DNA of 64,000 nucleotides from Sphingomonas hengshuiensis (GCA_003240755.1 QFNF01000010.1:62001-126000), one strand, 5' to 3'; positions 23,511 to 32,495 are shown, counted from the first letter of the stretch. Notes: generated from the letters alone by a model not told the origin. Program-made: numbers and translations.

Positions 23511-24829
23511 AGCCACGCCTCGACCAGCGCGGCCAGACGGGTACGCGAGTGCACGCCGGTCAACCGCGAATGGGTGGCGGAGATCAACCCGGTGCCGTCG
23601 GGGGCGAAGACCACGAACGGCGAATATTGGCGGATCGTGACGTCGGTTTCCTGATGCTGCCCGCGCAGCGTCAGCGTCAGCCAGTCGGCGACGCTACGCG
23701 ACGCCTCGCCGAAGAACTGCGTCGTCTCGATGCGGATGCCCTGATCCTTCACGCCGAGGAACGGCCGGTCGCGCGGCTGGGCGAAGGGGCGGTTGGTGCC
23801 CGGATCGAGCAGTGTGAACGGCGGCATGCCGAACGACTGGTCGCCCAGCGTCGCGTTGAGGATCACGTCGGTCGCCGCATCCTTGTAGCGGATGCTGGGC
23901 GCGACCAGATTGTCCATGTTGCCGCGATAGCCGCCGAAGTTGCGATCCGCGTTGTTGGTGCTCACGATCAGCCGCGCCGATACCGTGCGATCCGCGTTCA
24001 GCGCGCCGTTGGCGTCGCCGGTCAGCCGCCATTGCCCGAACGATCCCGTCTCCCCGGTCAGGTCGAGCACCGGGGCCGCGCTGGGCTTCTTGGTGACGAT
24101 GTTGATCGTTCCGCCGAGATTGTTGACCCCGGCGAGAACCGCGTCCGGCCCCTTTAGCACCTCAATGCGCTCGACATTCGCCAGCGGCTGCGTCGCGCCC
24201 GCGGACAGCCCCTGCGCGACCACGGTCGGCAGGCCGTTGGTGATGCCGCTCGATCCGAAGCCGCGCACCGTATAGGCGACGCCCCCCTGCACCGTCGCGG
24301 TGTTGACCGACACGCCGCCGGCGTTGCGCAGCGCATCCGCCAGCGTCTGCGCCTGTTGCTCGGCGATCAGCCGGGCGGAGATCACCTGGCTGTTGCGCGG
24401 CTGTTCGCGCAGCGACTGGCCGGTCCGCGACGAGGTGGTGGCGTCGCGGACCAGCAGGTCGGTTTCCGCCGGGTCGCGCCGGGCGATGACGACGATGTCG
24501 CCGGTGACGACCAGCGCGTCGCCGTCGTGCGACACCGCCAGTCGTCGGTCGCGGATCGCGGCGCGGACGGCCGCCTGCGCCGAGGCCGCGTTGTCGACGG
24601 GGGCCGACGACAGACCGGCAACCGCATCGGGATCGAATTCGATGCGGGTGCCGCTACGCGCCGCGATCGTGCGCAGCGCGGCGTCGAGCGGCATCGCGGG
24701 CAGCGAGATCGCGGCCCGTTCGGGTGTCTGCGCCCAGGCCGCCGGGATCATGGCGCCGGACAGCGGCGCCAGTGCGGCCCCGGCCGCGAGGCGAGCCAAG
24801 AGCGAATGAGCGGTGCGTGCGATCGTCAT
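23507..24829 (-). CDS. TonB-dependent siderophore receptor, C-terminally truncated
   Basis: The first half of an FpvA/FecA-type receptor. Signal peptide at residues 1-33 (IPAAWAQ); an STN signalling domain at about 38-110 (SLPAMPLDAALRTIAARSGTR); a plug with EQPRNSQVISARLIAEQQAQ and GGVAYTVRGFGSSGITNGLP; LERIEVLKGPDAVL-type strand seen as VERIEVLKGPDAVLAGVNNL; then barrel strands as far as TDVTIRQYSPFVVFAPDGTG. It stops at 440 residues, whereas the family needs 750-850, so at least half the barrel is missing. The tail HSRTRLAALVEAWL is helical, unlike a barrel, and may come from another gene by deletion fusion. It cannot form a working channel as it stands. Confidence 0.8.
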   Translation of the reverse strand: MTIARTAHSLLARLAAGAALAPLSGAMIPAAWAQTPERAAISLPAMPLDAALRTIAARSGTRIEFDPDAVAGLSSAPVDNAASAQAAVRAAIRDRRLAVSHDGDALVVTGDIVVIARRDPAETDLLVRDATTSSRTGQSLREQPRNSQVISARLIAEQQAQTLADALRNAGGVSVNTATVQGGVAYTVRGFGSSGITNGLPTVVAQGLSAGATQPLANVERIEVLKGPDAVLAGVNNLGGTINIVTKKPSAAPVLDLTGETGSFGQWRLTGDANGALNADRTVSARLIVSTNNADRNFGGYRGNMDNLVAPSIRYKDAATDVILNATLGDQSFGMPPFTLLDPGTNRPFAQPRDRPFLGVKDQGIRIETTQFFGEASRSVADWLTLTLRGQHQETDVTIRQYSPFVVFAPDGTGLISATHSRLTGVHSRTRLAALVEAWL

Positions 24830-25010
24830 ACAAACCCCTTTCCCCAGCAGAAGCGGCGCCCGCCGGCGATGGCGGGGCGTCGAGATGGCGCGGCGCCGCC
24901 CTTGCGGCGGTCATCGGCGTTGTCCTGCGGGGTGGTCGCATCCCGATCGTGCTGTCGGGGCGTCGACCGGGCATGATCGTGCGACGGGATTTGCATCAAA
25001 ACAAATCGCA

Positions 25011-25031
25011 ATTGATGATGGTATCATCAAT
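25011..25031. promoter_or_regulatory. Perfect 9-3-9 palindrome upstream of the truncated receptor
   Basis: ATTGATGAT-GGT-ATCATCAAT, a 21-bp perfect dyad in an AT-rich patch about 180 bp before the receptor start and 12 bp after the LysR stop. It is an operator-like site; a Fur-like or regulator-specific role cannot be decided from sequence alone. Confidence 0.45.
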
Positions 25032-25042
25032 ATGACTGATAC

Positions 25043-25981
25043 TCAGGCCGGCAGGCGCCCCCCCGGCCAGTCGACCGCCGTCTCCAGCAAGGCCAGCAGC
25101 CAGTGGATATAGGGCTCGTTGGCGCGGTGGGCGGGCCATTGCGCCACGACGGTGGACATCGGCGAGCGTACCGGAACGCCGACCAGCCGGATTGGAATCA
25201 TCGTCGCATAATGCTGCGCCAGCCAACTGCTCATCGTCGCGACCAGATCGGTACCGACGACGAGGTTGGGCAGCATCGAGTAGAGCCCCGTCCGCACCTT
25301 GACGTTGCGGTACTTCCCATCGGCATCGGGGCCTTCCGTCGTGCCGGCCTGGTGGGCCGGTTCCATGTCGTCGAACAGTGCGACATGCCACGCCTCGCGA
25401 TATTCCTGCATGGACAGCTCGGCGCCGAAGCGGCGGTTCTCGCGCCACACCACCCCGGACAGGCCATGGTCGAACAGCGGTCGTGACGGGTGACGCGGAT
25501 CGACCATCGGCGCCGGGACCAGCGCGATGTCCACCCCGCGGTCGAACAACGCCTCGCTCGATCCATAATGGAACGGCATCAGCCGCACATCCAGTCCCGG
25601 CCCGGCCGCAAGCAGGGCCGGGACCACCAGGCGCAGGAACATCAGCTCCACCGCCTCGGGCGCGGCGATGGTGACGGTGCGCCGTGCGGTTTGCGGGTCG
25701 AAGGCGAGCCGCAGGTTGAAGGCGTCGTCGGCCTCGCGCAGGATACGGGCAACGCGCGGGCGCAACGCATCGCCCAGTTCCGTCCGCCGGCTTTCCCCAT
25801 GCGCGAACACGACCAGTTCGTCGCCGAACTGTGCCCGCAATCGACGCAACGCCATGCTCATCGCCGGCTGGGTCAGCGAAATCGAGCGCCCCGCCGCCGT
25901 GAGCGTCGGCGCGCGCAATAGCGCGTCCAGCGCGTAGAGCAGGTTGAGGTTCAGCCTGCGAAGTATCGGTTCCGTTGTCAC
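25043..25981 (-). CDS. LysR-family regulator (NodD/NahR-like)
   Basis: A 312-residue LysR regulator. The winged helix occupies residues 8-65 (NLNLLYALDALLRAPTLTAA, then SLTQPAMSMALRRLRAQFGD), of the NodD/NahR subtype, and a periplasmic-binding-like sensor domain follows from about residue 90. GTG at 25981 is preferred because GGGGAG lies 6 bases upstream; ATG at 26011 is the alternative and adds 10 residues. It lies upstream of the truncated receptor and the unknown 290-residue gene on the same strand with a 213-bp gap, so it may control them or be a bystander. The inducer is unknown, aromatic compounds being common for this subtype. Confidence 0.88.
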   Translation of the reverse strand: MTTEPILRRLNLNLLYALDALLRAPTLTAAGRSISLTQPAMSMALRRLRAQFGDELVVFAHGESRRTELGDALRPRVARILREADDAFNLRLAFDPQTARRTVTIAAPEAVELMFLRLVVPALLAAGPGLDVRLMPFHYGSSEALFDRGVDIALVPAPMVDPRHPSRPLFDHGLSGVVWRENRRFGAELSMQEYREAWHVALFDDMEPAHQAGTTEGPDADGKYRNVKVRTGLYSMLPNLVVGTDLVATMSSWLAQHYATMIPIRLVGVPVRSPMSTVVAQWPAHRANEPYIHWLLALLETAVDWPGGRLPA

Positions 25982-26554
25982 GATCGCTCCCCGTCCGCTG
26001 GCGCGCGCCATGCCATATCGCAGTCCGGCCTTACACCAGGCGGGGCGCCTTGCCCGCACCGCCGTCGCGGCGGGCGGGCTGCTCCGGCAATCGCCGCAAA
26101 GCCGGATCGTGCGTTCATGCGGTTGCGGCCGATAGCCTCGGCGAGACGCGGGCGGTCAGTATCGTTGGCGCGGCGTACCGGCCGAACGATCCGCAAATCG
26201 CCCAAAGTCTGTCCGCTTGAGATGAAATCGGAGATTAGCAAGGGGTAGATACCGGGATCCAAACTGGCCAATGGCTGAGCGGCCGGCATGGACATGACGG
26301 CACGAACGACGTCCGTGGTCGTGTCGCTCCCGCGACATACTTGCCCGACGGGGCCTTTATCCTTTCTGGCGAACGGATTGCACATCAGATCAGACAGTCG
26401 GGAAACTCGACAGGATGCGTCTCTCCCGTGGCGAGGTCGGACGCGCCGTCCCACGGTATAAAAATTGCAACACCGACTAATGGTATCTGGCGCCGCCTGC
26501 GTCTTCGACATTGCTGGCGTGGTGGGCGCCATGGTTTGAAGTTGGGGGGTCGAT
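25982..26554. other. Intergenic stretch without recognised gene
   Basis: About 570 bp between the LysR start and the receptor relic. Open frames here have no recognisable domains or ribosome sites and look like chance. The lower-GC part around 26400-26500 may hold a promoter, but no convincing -35/-10 pair was found. Confidence 0.4.
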
Positions 26555-27046
26555 GTGAAGACAGGGGGGTATGTTCCGACATGCGCGGTGGCGCTGGCGG
26601 TCGCGGTGGTCGGCGCGACGGTTCCCGCGGCGGCGCAGGACGCTACGCCTGGCGATGCGACGCACCGGATCACGATTCCGGCGGGGCCGCTGTCGCAGGG
26701 CGTGCTGGCGCTGTCGGCGCAGGCCGGGGTGCAGGTGGTGTTCGAGAGCGGCACGGTCGGCAGCGTGACCGGCAATGCCGTCACGGGCACGCTTACCACG
26801 CAGCAGGCGCTCGACGGCCTGCTGGCGGGCACCGGCCTGCGCTGGCGGTGGCTGCGTGCGGGCGTGGTCACGATCGAGGCGGGGATCACCGCCGACGCGG
26901 GCGAGCGCGTCACCGGCGCGGTGCGGGTCGAGGCGGCGCAGGGCGCGACCAGCCTCCAGACGGCCGTCTAATCGCGCGGGTTCGAACTGAACGCGATCCA
27001 GATCGACGGTGCCGCGCCGATCGTCACGTCCGCCGATCCAGTATCT
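26555..27046 (+). pseudogene. STN-type TonB receptor relic with in-frame stop
   Basis: The first 138 codons encode a signal peptide (residues 1-28, VPAAAQ) and an STN domain (ITIPAGPLSQGVLALSAQAG, then TTQQALDGLLAGTGLRWRWL). A TAA at 26969-26971 then interrupts the frame. The same frame continues with SRGFELNAIQIDGAAPIV, the conserved R-G-F-x7-Q-x-DG segment of siderophore-receptor plugs, and fades out near 27046. The early plug between the two parts is missing and no barrel follows. It is therefore a decayed receptor gene, probably acting once with an ECF sigma/FecR pair. Confidence 0.75.
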
Positions 27047-27792
27047 TGCGGCGAGGGGGGCAGTGGGCGCAACTGCCCGGGGACTTTCCGCCGCTCACGA
27101 CAGAGCCGTATCGGTTCTACGGCGCGCGCGACAGCGGCCTGCTCGACGCGATCCATATGGTGCTGGTGGCCGGCGCGCGGGTCAGCTTCGCCAACGACTG
27201 TGAAAGCCCGTTAAAGCTTGACCGGGATGATCGTCGGCGGTCGGACGCCGCCATCCCGAATCCGTCCCGCAGGGAACGGCGGTCGCCTCCTGCCGCCGGA
27301 TGTGCAGAAATCGACACAAATCGGTCATCCTCCAAGACCGGACAGCGCAGGCATTGCCGAGTTGTCTTGAAACAAATCCTTGATAAATAAGTAAAATATC
27401 TGCGGACGGACCTGTTTCGGACGTTCTTGCCTGACGCGCCGACGATGATAGGCTGTCCTCATAAGAAAACACCCCGCAGGATGAACAACAGCCGATCCCG
27501 GCACCGGACAGAGCGGCAATGGCCGCCGCCGGGCACGGTTCGCGCATGGTTTGGGAGAGGTACGGACACGTTCGGGGGATGTCCTTACCTATGCTTGCCG
27601 TTTCATCACGACGATTAGCGCCTTCCCCGCCGGGCGGCGGCCGGGGCCATGTGCTGGCCGGGCCGCGACGCGGTTCGAACGAACGCGCCCATGCCGAGCG
27701 ATACCTGCCGGTGCGCGCCCGACCGGGTGGCCGGCACGTGCCGGCCGCCGCCCCGCGCCCTTCCGCCTTTCCGCGTTCCTGAGGAGGTTTTC
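27047..27792. other. Decayed/intergenic stretch
   Basis: No intact gene. At 27070-27220 in another plus frame is a short protein-like stretch (GARDSGLLDAIHMVLVAGAR, then VSFANDCESP) with no start, perhaps the tail of a deleted small gene. Around 27365-27400 an AT-rich patch (TTGAAA, then TAAAAT after 19 bases) could be a promoter for the aminotransferase gene; the spacing is long, so this is weak. Confidence 0.35.
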
Positions 27793-28920
27793 ATGGCCGT
27801 TTCATCTCTTCCGTCCCTGTCCCGCCGGCATATGCTGGGCGTGTCGACCGTCGCCATCGGCGCGATCGGCACCATGCCGGCGCTCGCCGCGCGGACCGGC
27901 GCCGCGCCGCCGGTCTTCGGTCCCGCCGACGGCGTCGCGCTGCTGTCGCGCAACGAGAATCCCTATGGCCCCAGCCCCAGCGCGCTGCGCGCGATCGACG
28001 AACAGGCGACGAAGGGCGCCTATTATGCCGAGGGCGGGGTCCAGCGGCTCGCCGCGATGATCGCCGAACGGCACGGGGTTACGCCCGACCATATCGTCAT
28101 CGGCAACGGATCGAGCGAGGTGCTCAACGCGATCGGGCTGGCGTGGAAGGGGCGTGGGCCGATGGTCGGGCCGCAACTGTTCTGGGACACCTGCGCGCTC
28201 TATGCCACGCGGCAGGGGGGGACGCTCAACCGCGTGGCGATGACCCCCGATCTGGGCATCGACCTTGCGGCGATGGATGCGGCGGTGGGGCAGGGGGCCG
28301 CGCTGGTCCATATCTGCAACCCGAACAATCCGACCGGCAAGCTGATCCCCGGGCCGACGATGGCGGCGTTCGTGCGCAAGGTCGGCCCGCGCGCGACGGT
28401 GCTGGTCGACGAGGCCTATAACGAGCTGACCGACGATCCCGCCGGGGCGAGCGTCGTCCCGCTGGTGAAGGAAGGCGCCAATCTGATCGTGGCGCGCACC
28501 TTCTCCAAGATCTACGGCATGGCGGGGCTGCGCATCGGCTACACGATCAGTTCGCCCGAAAAGGCGGCGCTGATCCGCACCAACCTGATGTCGTCGCCCA
28601 ATACCGCCGGGCTGGCCGGGGCGATCGCGAGCTACAACGACGAACCGTTCCTGCGCTATTCGAAGGGCAAGGTGGTCGAGGCGCGCGAGATGATCCTCGC
28701 CGCGACGAAGAAGGCCGGGCTGCGCGCGCTGCCGTCGCAGGCGAACTTCGTGTTCGTCGAGGTGCCCGACGCCGACCGGCTGCGCGCGGCGATGGCCGAG
28801 CGCAACGTGCTGATCCGGGGGACCTATGGCCAGTGGAGGAACTGGTCGCGGGTCAGCACCGGCCGGATCGAGGACGTGGCGCGCTATGCCGCCGCGCTGC
28901 CCGAACTGGTCCGCGCGTGA
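27793..28920 (+). CDS. Tat-exported PLP aminotransferase (HisC-like)
   Basis: A 375-residue fold-type I aminotransferase of the histidinol-phosphate aminotransferase group. Motifs: SRNENPYGPSP near residue 52, GNGSSEVLNAIG near 104, HICNPNNPTG at 173-182, DEAYNEL near 206 and the PLP lysine Lys239 in RTFSKIYGMAGLRIGY. The unusual part is the N-terminus, SLSRRHMLGVSTVAIGAIG with Ala-x-Ala at about residue 33, a twin-arginine leader, so the enzyme should fold with its cofactor in the cytoplasm and act in the periplasm. GAGGAGG 6 bases before ATG 27793 fixes the start. The true amino donor is unknown; a scavenging role near TonB receptors is plausible. Confidence 0.88.
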   Translation: MAVSSLPSLSRRHMLGVSTVAIGAIGTMPALAARTGAAPPVFGPADGVALLSRNENPYGPSPSALRAIDEQATKGAYYAEGGVQRLAAMIAERHGVTPDHIVIGNGSSEVLNAIGLAWKGRGPMVGPQLFWDTCALYATRQGGTLNRVAMTPDLGIDLAAMDAAVGQGAALVHICNPNNPTGKLIPGPTMAAFVRKVGPRATVLVDEAYNELTDDPAGASVVPLVKEGANLIVARTFSKIYGMAGLRIGYTISSPEKAALIRTNLMSSPNTAGLAGAIASYNDEPFLRYSKGKVVEAREMILAATKKAGLRALPSQANFVFVEVPDADRLRAAMAERNVLIRGTYGQWRNWSRVSTGRIEDVARYAAALPELVRA

Positions 28921-28948
28921 CCGGGGCGGCGCGCGGCGCCCGCCCCGG
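28921..28948. terminator. Stem-loop between convergent aminotransferase and urcA genes
   Basis: A 9-bp perfect stem CCGGGGCGG/CCGCCCCGG (28921-28929, 28940-28948) starts directly at the aminotransferase stop and lies 8 bp past the end of the convergent UrcA-family gene. No T-run. Confidence 0.55.
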
Positions 28949-28955
28949 GGGGCGA

Positions 28956-29288
28956 TCAGCCGCGCGCCGCGCGCGCCGCGATCTGCGCCCGCGCGCCCGC
29001 CAGCGCGGCGGTTTCGCAGCGGACATAGTCGGCACGCGGGCGCAGGCCCCACATGCTGCTGTATCCGCACACGTCGCGCGCACCGGCCATCAGGCGGCGG
29101 CCGATCGTGCGGTTGTCGCGGACGCCGGCAAGGTCGATCGCGACCGTGCGGACCACGCGGCCCTCGGCATCGCTGGCGGTCATCGCGATGTTGGCGACAT
29201 CTTCCGCACAGGCGGCGGGGGCGGCGGCAAGCAGCGCGCCGGCGGCACCGAGCGCCAGCGACAGGCGGCGAACAGACAGGGGTAGCAT
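28956..29288 (-). CDS. UrcA-family protein
   Basis: A 110-residue secreted small protein of the UrcA family, common in Sphingomonadales and of unknown function. The signal peptide is about residues 1-28 (LAAAPAACA). The body has the family pattern: VVRTVAIDLAGVRDNRTIGR, then RRLMAGARDVCGYSS and CETAALAGARAQIAARA, with two spaced cysteines likely to form a disulfide. The ribosome site GGAGAAGAGG abuts the ATG. It is convergent with the aminotransferase and divergent from the TonB receptor at 29436, with a 147-bp gap in between. Confidence 0.85.
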   Translation of the reverse strand: MLPLSVRRLSLALGAAGALLAAAPAACAEDVANIAMTASDAEGRVVRTVAIDLAGVRDNRTIGRRLMAGARDVCGYSSMWGLRPRADYVRCETAALAGARAQIAARAARG

Positions 29289-29435
29289 CCTCTTCTCCTA
29301 TTCTTCCCTGCGCGTGCGGTCCGGACCCGCCGCCCGCGCCTGTGCCGGTCCGTGCCGGCACGACCGGCGGTATACCGGGTTCCAGCGAGAAAAAACACCG
29401 GGAGAGACCAGTTTCGCGGCACAACAGGGGGTTTC

Positions 29436-32042
29436 ATGCAAGCAGCGAATTTCGTCTCGATGATGGCGATCGCCATCGCCATCGCGACACCGGCGGCGGC
29501 GCAGGAGGGGGCCATGCCCGCGCCCGTGACCACGACGCCGCAGGCCCCGGCGGACGATATCGTCGTCGTCGGCACCCGCCGCATCGACCGCACCGTCGCC
29601 GAATCGGCGGTACCGGTCGATGTGTTCGATTCCGCGACGCTGGGGCAGCAGGCGCCGGCCGACATGAACACCGTGCTGCGCAACCTGATCCCGTCGTTCA
29701 ACGTCGGCCGCTTCGTCAGTTCGGACGGGTCGGCGATCGTGCGCCCCGCGACGCTGCGCGGCCTGCCGCCCGACGAGGTGCTGGTGCTGGTCAACGGCAA
29801 GCGGCGTCACCGTTCGGCGCTGGTCCAGCTCGCCGGCGGGTCGCTGGCCGCCGGATCGCAGGGGGTCGACCTGGCGCAGATCCCGGCGATCGCGATCGAC
29901 CGGATCGAGGTGCTGCGCGACGGTGCCGCCGCGCAATATGGATCGGACGCGATCGCCGGCGTCATCAACTACGGGCTGAAGCGCAACCGCGAGGGCGGAT
30001 CGCTAACCGCGCGCTACGGCCAGTTCTATGCCGGCGACGGGGAGAATATCCAGGTCGCGGGCAATGTCGGGCTGGGGCTGGGCGACGGGTTCGTGTCGAT
30101 CAGCGGCGAATATGTGAAGGCCGAGCAGACGAGCCGGGGGGGACAGCGTATCGGCGCCTTCGCACTGGCGGCGGCGCGTCCCGACCTTGCGGGGGATATT
30201 CGCGATCCGGTGCAGTTGCGCGGCGATCCGGCGGTCGAATCGGGGCGGATCTTCGTCAATGGCGGGCTGCCGCTGGGCGAGAAGGACGAATTGTATTTCT
30301 TTGGCAACTGGGGCCGCAGCCATACCGAACTGGACTTCAACTATCGCCAGCCCGTCACCGTCACCGGCCCCAATCGCTATGGCACCGGCACCGCCAGCTA
30401 TGGCTATGCGTCGGGCGTGTACGAGACGCTGTATCTCGACCGGCTCGCCAACGGGAATTACGATGCGAACGGGCGGACGTTCAACTACAGCTCGGTCTTT
30501 CCGGCGGGTTTTTCCCCGCGTTTCATCGGCGATGTCGACGATCTGTCGGCGGCGGCCGGCTATCGCGGCGAAACCGGCTTCGGGCTGCGATATGATCTGA
30601 GCGCCAGTTACGGCCAGAGCCGGGTCGATTTCGGAATGGACGACACGGTCAACCCGTCGATGGGACCCGAATCGCCGACCAGCTTCTATCTCGGTCGTCT
30701 CGAACAGCGCGAAACCAACTTCAACGGCGATTTCGTCTATACCGCCGACGTCGGCATCGCCAGTCCGCTGACGATCGCGTTCGGTGTGGAAGCGCGCGAG
30801 GAAGCGTACAGCATCGGGCTGGGCGATCCGGCCTCCTACGAGGTCGGTCCCTTCGCGTTCACCCGGGTCCAGCGCACCGACGGCACGACCTTCAACGTCA
30901 CCCAGCAGGTCGGGGCCAATGGTTTCCCGGGCTATGGTCCCAATGCGGTGGTCGATACGACCCGGCAGAGCTATGCCGGCTATCTCGATGTGGAAGGCGA
31001 CCTGACCGACCGCCTGACGCTGGCCGGCGCGGTGCGCTACGAGAATTTCTCGGACTTCGGCGGCACGACCAACATCAAGGGTACGGCGCGCTATGCGTTC
31101 AGCCCGGCGGTCGCGATCCGCGCGGCGGCCAGCACCGGGTTCCGCGCGCCGACCCCGGGGCAGAGCTTCACCACCAACATCGCCACCGGCTTCGTCGGCG
31201 GCAATCCGGTCGAGACCGCGACGCTGCCGCCGACCAGCCCCGCCGCGCAGTTGTTCGGCGCCAGCGCGCTGGCGCCCGAAACCTCGGTCAACCTGTCGGG
31301 CGGCATCGTGCTGACCCCGGTCAGGGCGCTGACCGTCACGCTCGATGCCTATCAGATCGACGTGAACGACCGTATCGGCATGTCGGGCAATTTCGACATC
31401 ACGACGCAGGCGCAGCGCGACCAGCTCCGTTCGCTGGGGGTCGAGAACTGGGCGAGCCTCGGCCGGCTGCGCTATTTCACCAATGCGTTCGACACCCGCA
31501 CGCGCGGCGTCGATCTGGTGGTCAACCATGTCGCCGGCACCGACTGGGGGCGGTTCAACACCGTGTTCGCCGCGAACTACAACCGGACCGAGGTGACGGC
31601 GTTCAACCCGACGATCATCACCCGCGAACGGCGCGGCGATATCGAGAATCTGACGCCGCATTTCCGCGCCAACCTGTCCGAAAGCTGGTCGGACGGGCCG
31701 CTGGCGATCACCGCGCGGGCGCAATATTACGGGCCGATCACCTCGTTCGACCTGCCGGCCAATGGCGGCGACAAGCGTTTCGGGTCCGAAGTCATGGTCG
31801 ACCTCGAGGTCAGCTATCAGATCACCCGAGCCATTCGCGTCGCGGTGGGCGCGGAGAATCTGTTCGACAATTATCCCGACCGCGATTTCCGCGCGGCCGG
31901 GGGCACCGGGGCCGGTGGCACGCCGTTGCAGAATTTCTTCCTCGCGACCGACGCCACCGTTTCCGGCGATCGCTATCTCGGCAATGCACCGACCGGGTTC
32001 AACGGCGGCTTCTGGTATGCCCGCGCGCAACTGACCTTCTGA
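29436..32042 (+). CDS. TonB-dependent outer-membrane receptor
   Basis: An 868-residue receptor. Signal peptide residues 1-23 (AIATPAAAQ). A TonB-box-like DDIVVVGTRRIDR is near residue 42, and the plug carries VRPATLRGLPPDEVLVLVNG and YGSDAIAGVINYGLKRNREG. The large barrel has periodic aromatic strands and a C-terminal FWYARAQLTF. Plug and barrel closely parallel the receptor at 9169, including the shared NGKRRH and TGFRAP motifs. It has no STN domain, so it is not a surface-signalling type. It follows a Tat-exported aminotransferase and a UrcA gene, which may belong to the same uptake theme. The ATG at 29436 is supported by AGGGGG 5 bases upstream. Substrate unknown. Confidence 0.93.
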   Translation: MQAANFVSMMAIAIAIATPAAAQEGAMPAPVTTTPQAPADDIVVVGTRRIDRTVAESAVPVDVFDSATLGQQAPADMNTVLRNLIPSFNVGRFVSSDGSAIVRPATLRGLPPDEVLVLVNGKRRHRSALVQLAGGSLAAGSQGVDLAQIPAIAIDRIEVLRDGAAAQYGSDAIAGVINYGLKRNREGGSLTARYGQFYAGDGENIQVAGNVGLGLGDGFVSISGEYVKAEQTSRGGQRIGAFALAAARPDLAGDIRDPVQLRGDPAVESGRIFVNGGLPLGEKDELYFFGNWGRSHTELDFNYRQPVTVTGPNRYGTGTASYGYASGVYETLYLDRLANGNYDANGRTFNYSSVFPAGFSPRFIGDVDDLSAAAGYRGETGFGLRYDLSASYGQSRVDFGMDDTVNPSMGPESPTSFYLGRLEQRETNFNGDFVYTADVGIASPLTIAFGVEAREEAYSIGLGDPASYEVGPFAFTRVQRTDGTTFNVTQQVGANGFPGYGPNAVVDTTRQSYAGYLDVEGDLTDRLTLAGAVRYENFSDFGGTTNIKGTARYAFSPAVAIRAAASTGFRAPTPGQSFTTNIATGFVGGNPVETATLPPTSPAAQLFGASALAPETSVNLSGGIVLTPVRALTVTLDAYQIDVNDRIGMSGNFDITTQAQRDQLRSLGVENWASLGRLRYFTNAFDTRTRGVDLVVNHVAGTDWGRFNTVFAANYNRTEVTAFNPTIITRERRGDIENLTPHFRANLSESWSDGPLAITARAQYYGPITSFDLPANGGDKRFGSEVMVDLEVSYQITRAIRVAVGAENLFDNYPDRDFRAAGGTGAGGTPLQNFFLATDATVSGDRYLGNAPTGFNGGFWYARAQLTF

Positions 32043-32203
32043 TCCGGGCGCACTGGTGAAGCGAAGTCCGGCGGTCCCGCAGGGGCCGTCGGGCTTCGTG
32101 CGTCGGGGATGGCTGCGTCCGGAAACGGCGCCGAGGGCGCCCTGCCAGCGTCCTCCGCCGCTGGTCGGGGTAGGGGCGTGGGTGAAGCACGCGGTACGTC
32201 TGC

Positions 32204-32394
32204 TCAAGGAGCGATCGCGCTGCCGCCATCGACCGTCACGCTCGACCCGGTGGCATGGGGATCGGTGGCGGCGAACAGGATCGCCCTGGGCAATGTCCTC
32301 CGGCTGGCCGACACAATGCGGGCAGGCGGGCGGCCGCATTGTCGAACGTGGAAACGTCCGGAGTGCCGAAACGGCGAAGGGCCCGCGACAGGTC
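32204..32394 (-). pseudogene. Relic of a short-chain dehydrogenase C-terminus
   Basis: The gap 32043-32495 holds no intact gene. On the minus strand one frame reads LSRALRRFGTPDV (like the R-x-G-x-P-E/D segment of SDR enzymes). A second frame continues RAILFAATDPHATGSSVTVD and then GGSAIAP, matching the SDR ending a-x-FL-x-SD-x5-TG-x4-VDGG. The two are in different frames, and everything upstream is gone. Family call from these two motifs only. Confidence 0.5.
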
Positions 32395-32430
32395 GCCTTT
32401 CTGTCCGGCGTTGACCTGCTGACAAGCAAG

Positions 32431-32461
32431 CGGACCGCCCGGCCTCGCGCCGGGCGGTCCG
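32431..32461 (-). terminator. Stem-loop after the TonB receptor at 32496
   Basis: A 12-bp perfect stem CGGACCGCCCGG/CCGGGCGGTCCG (32431-32442, 32450-32461) with a 7-base loop lies 34 bp past the receptor stop on the minus strand. The sequence after it on that strand is moderately T-rich (CTTGCTTGT). Confidence 0.65.
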
Positions 32462-32495
32462 TGTTGCAGGGCGCTTTTGCAGACGTAGGCGGGCG

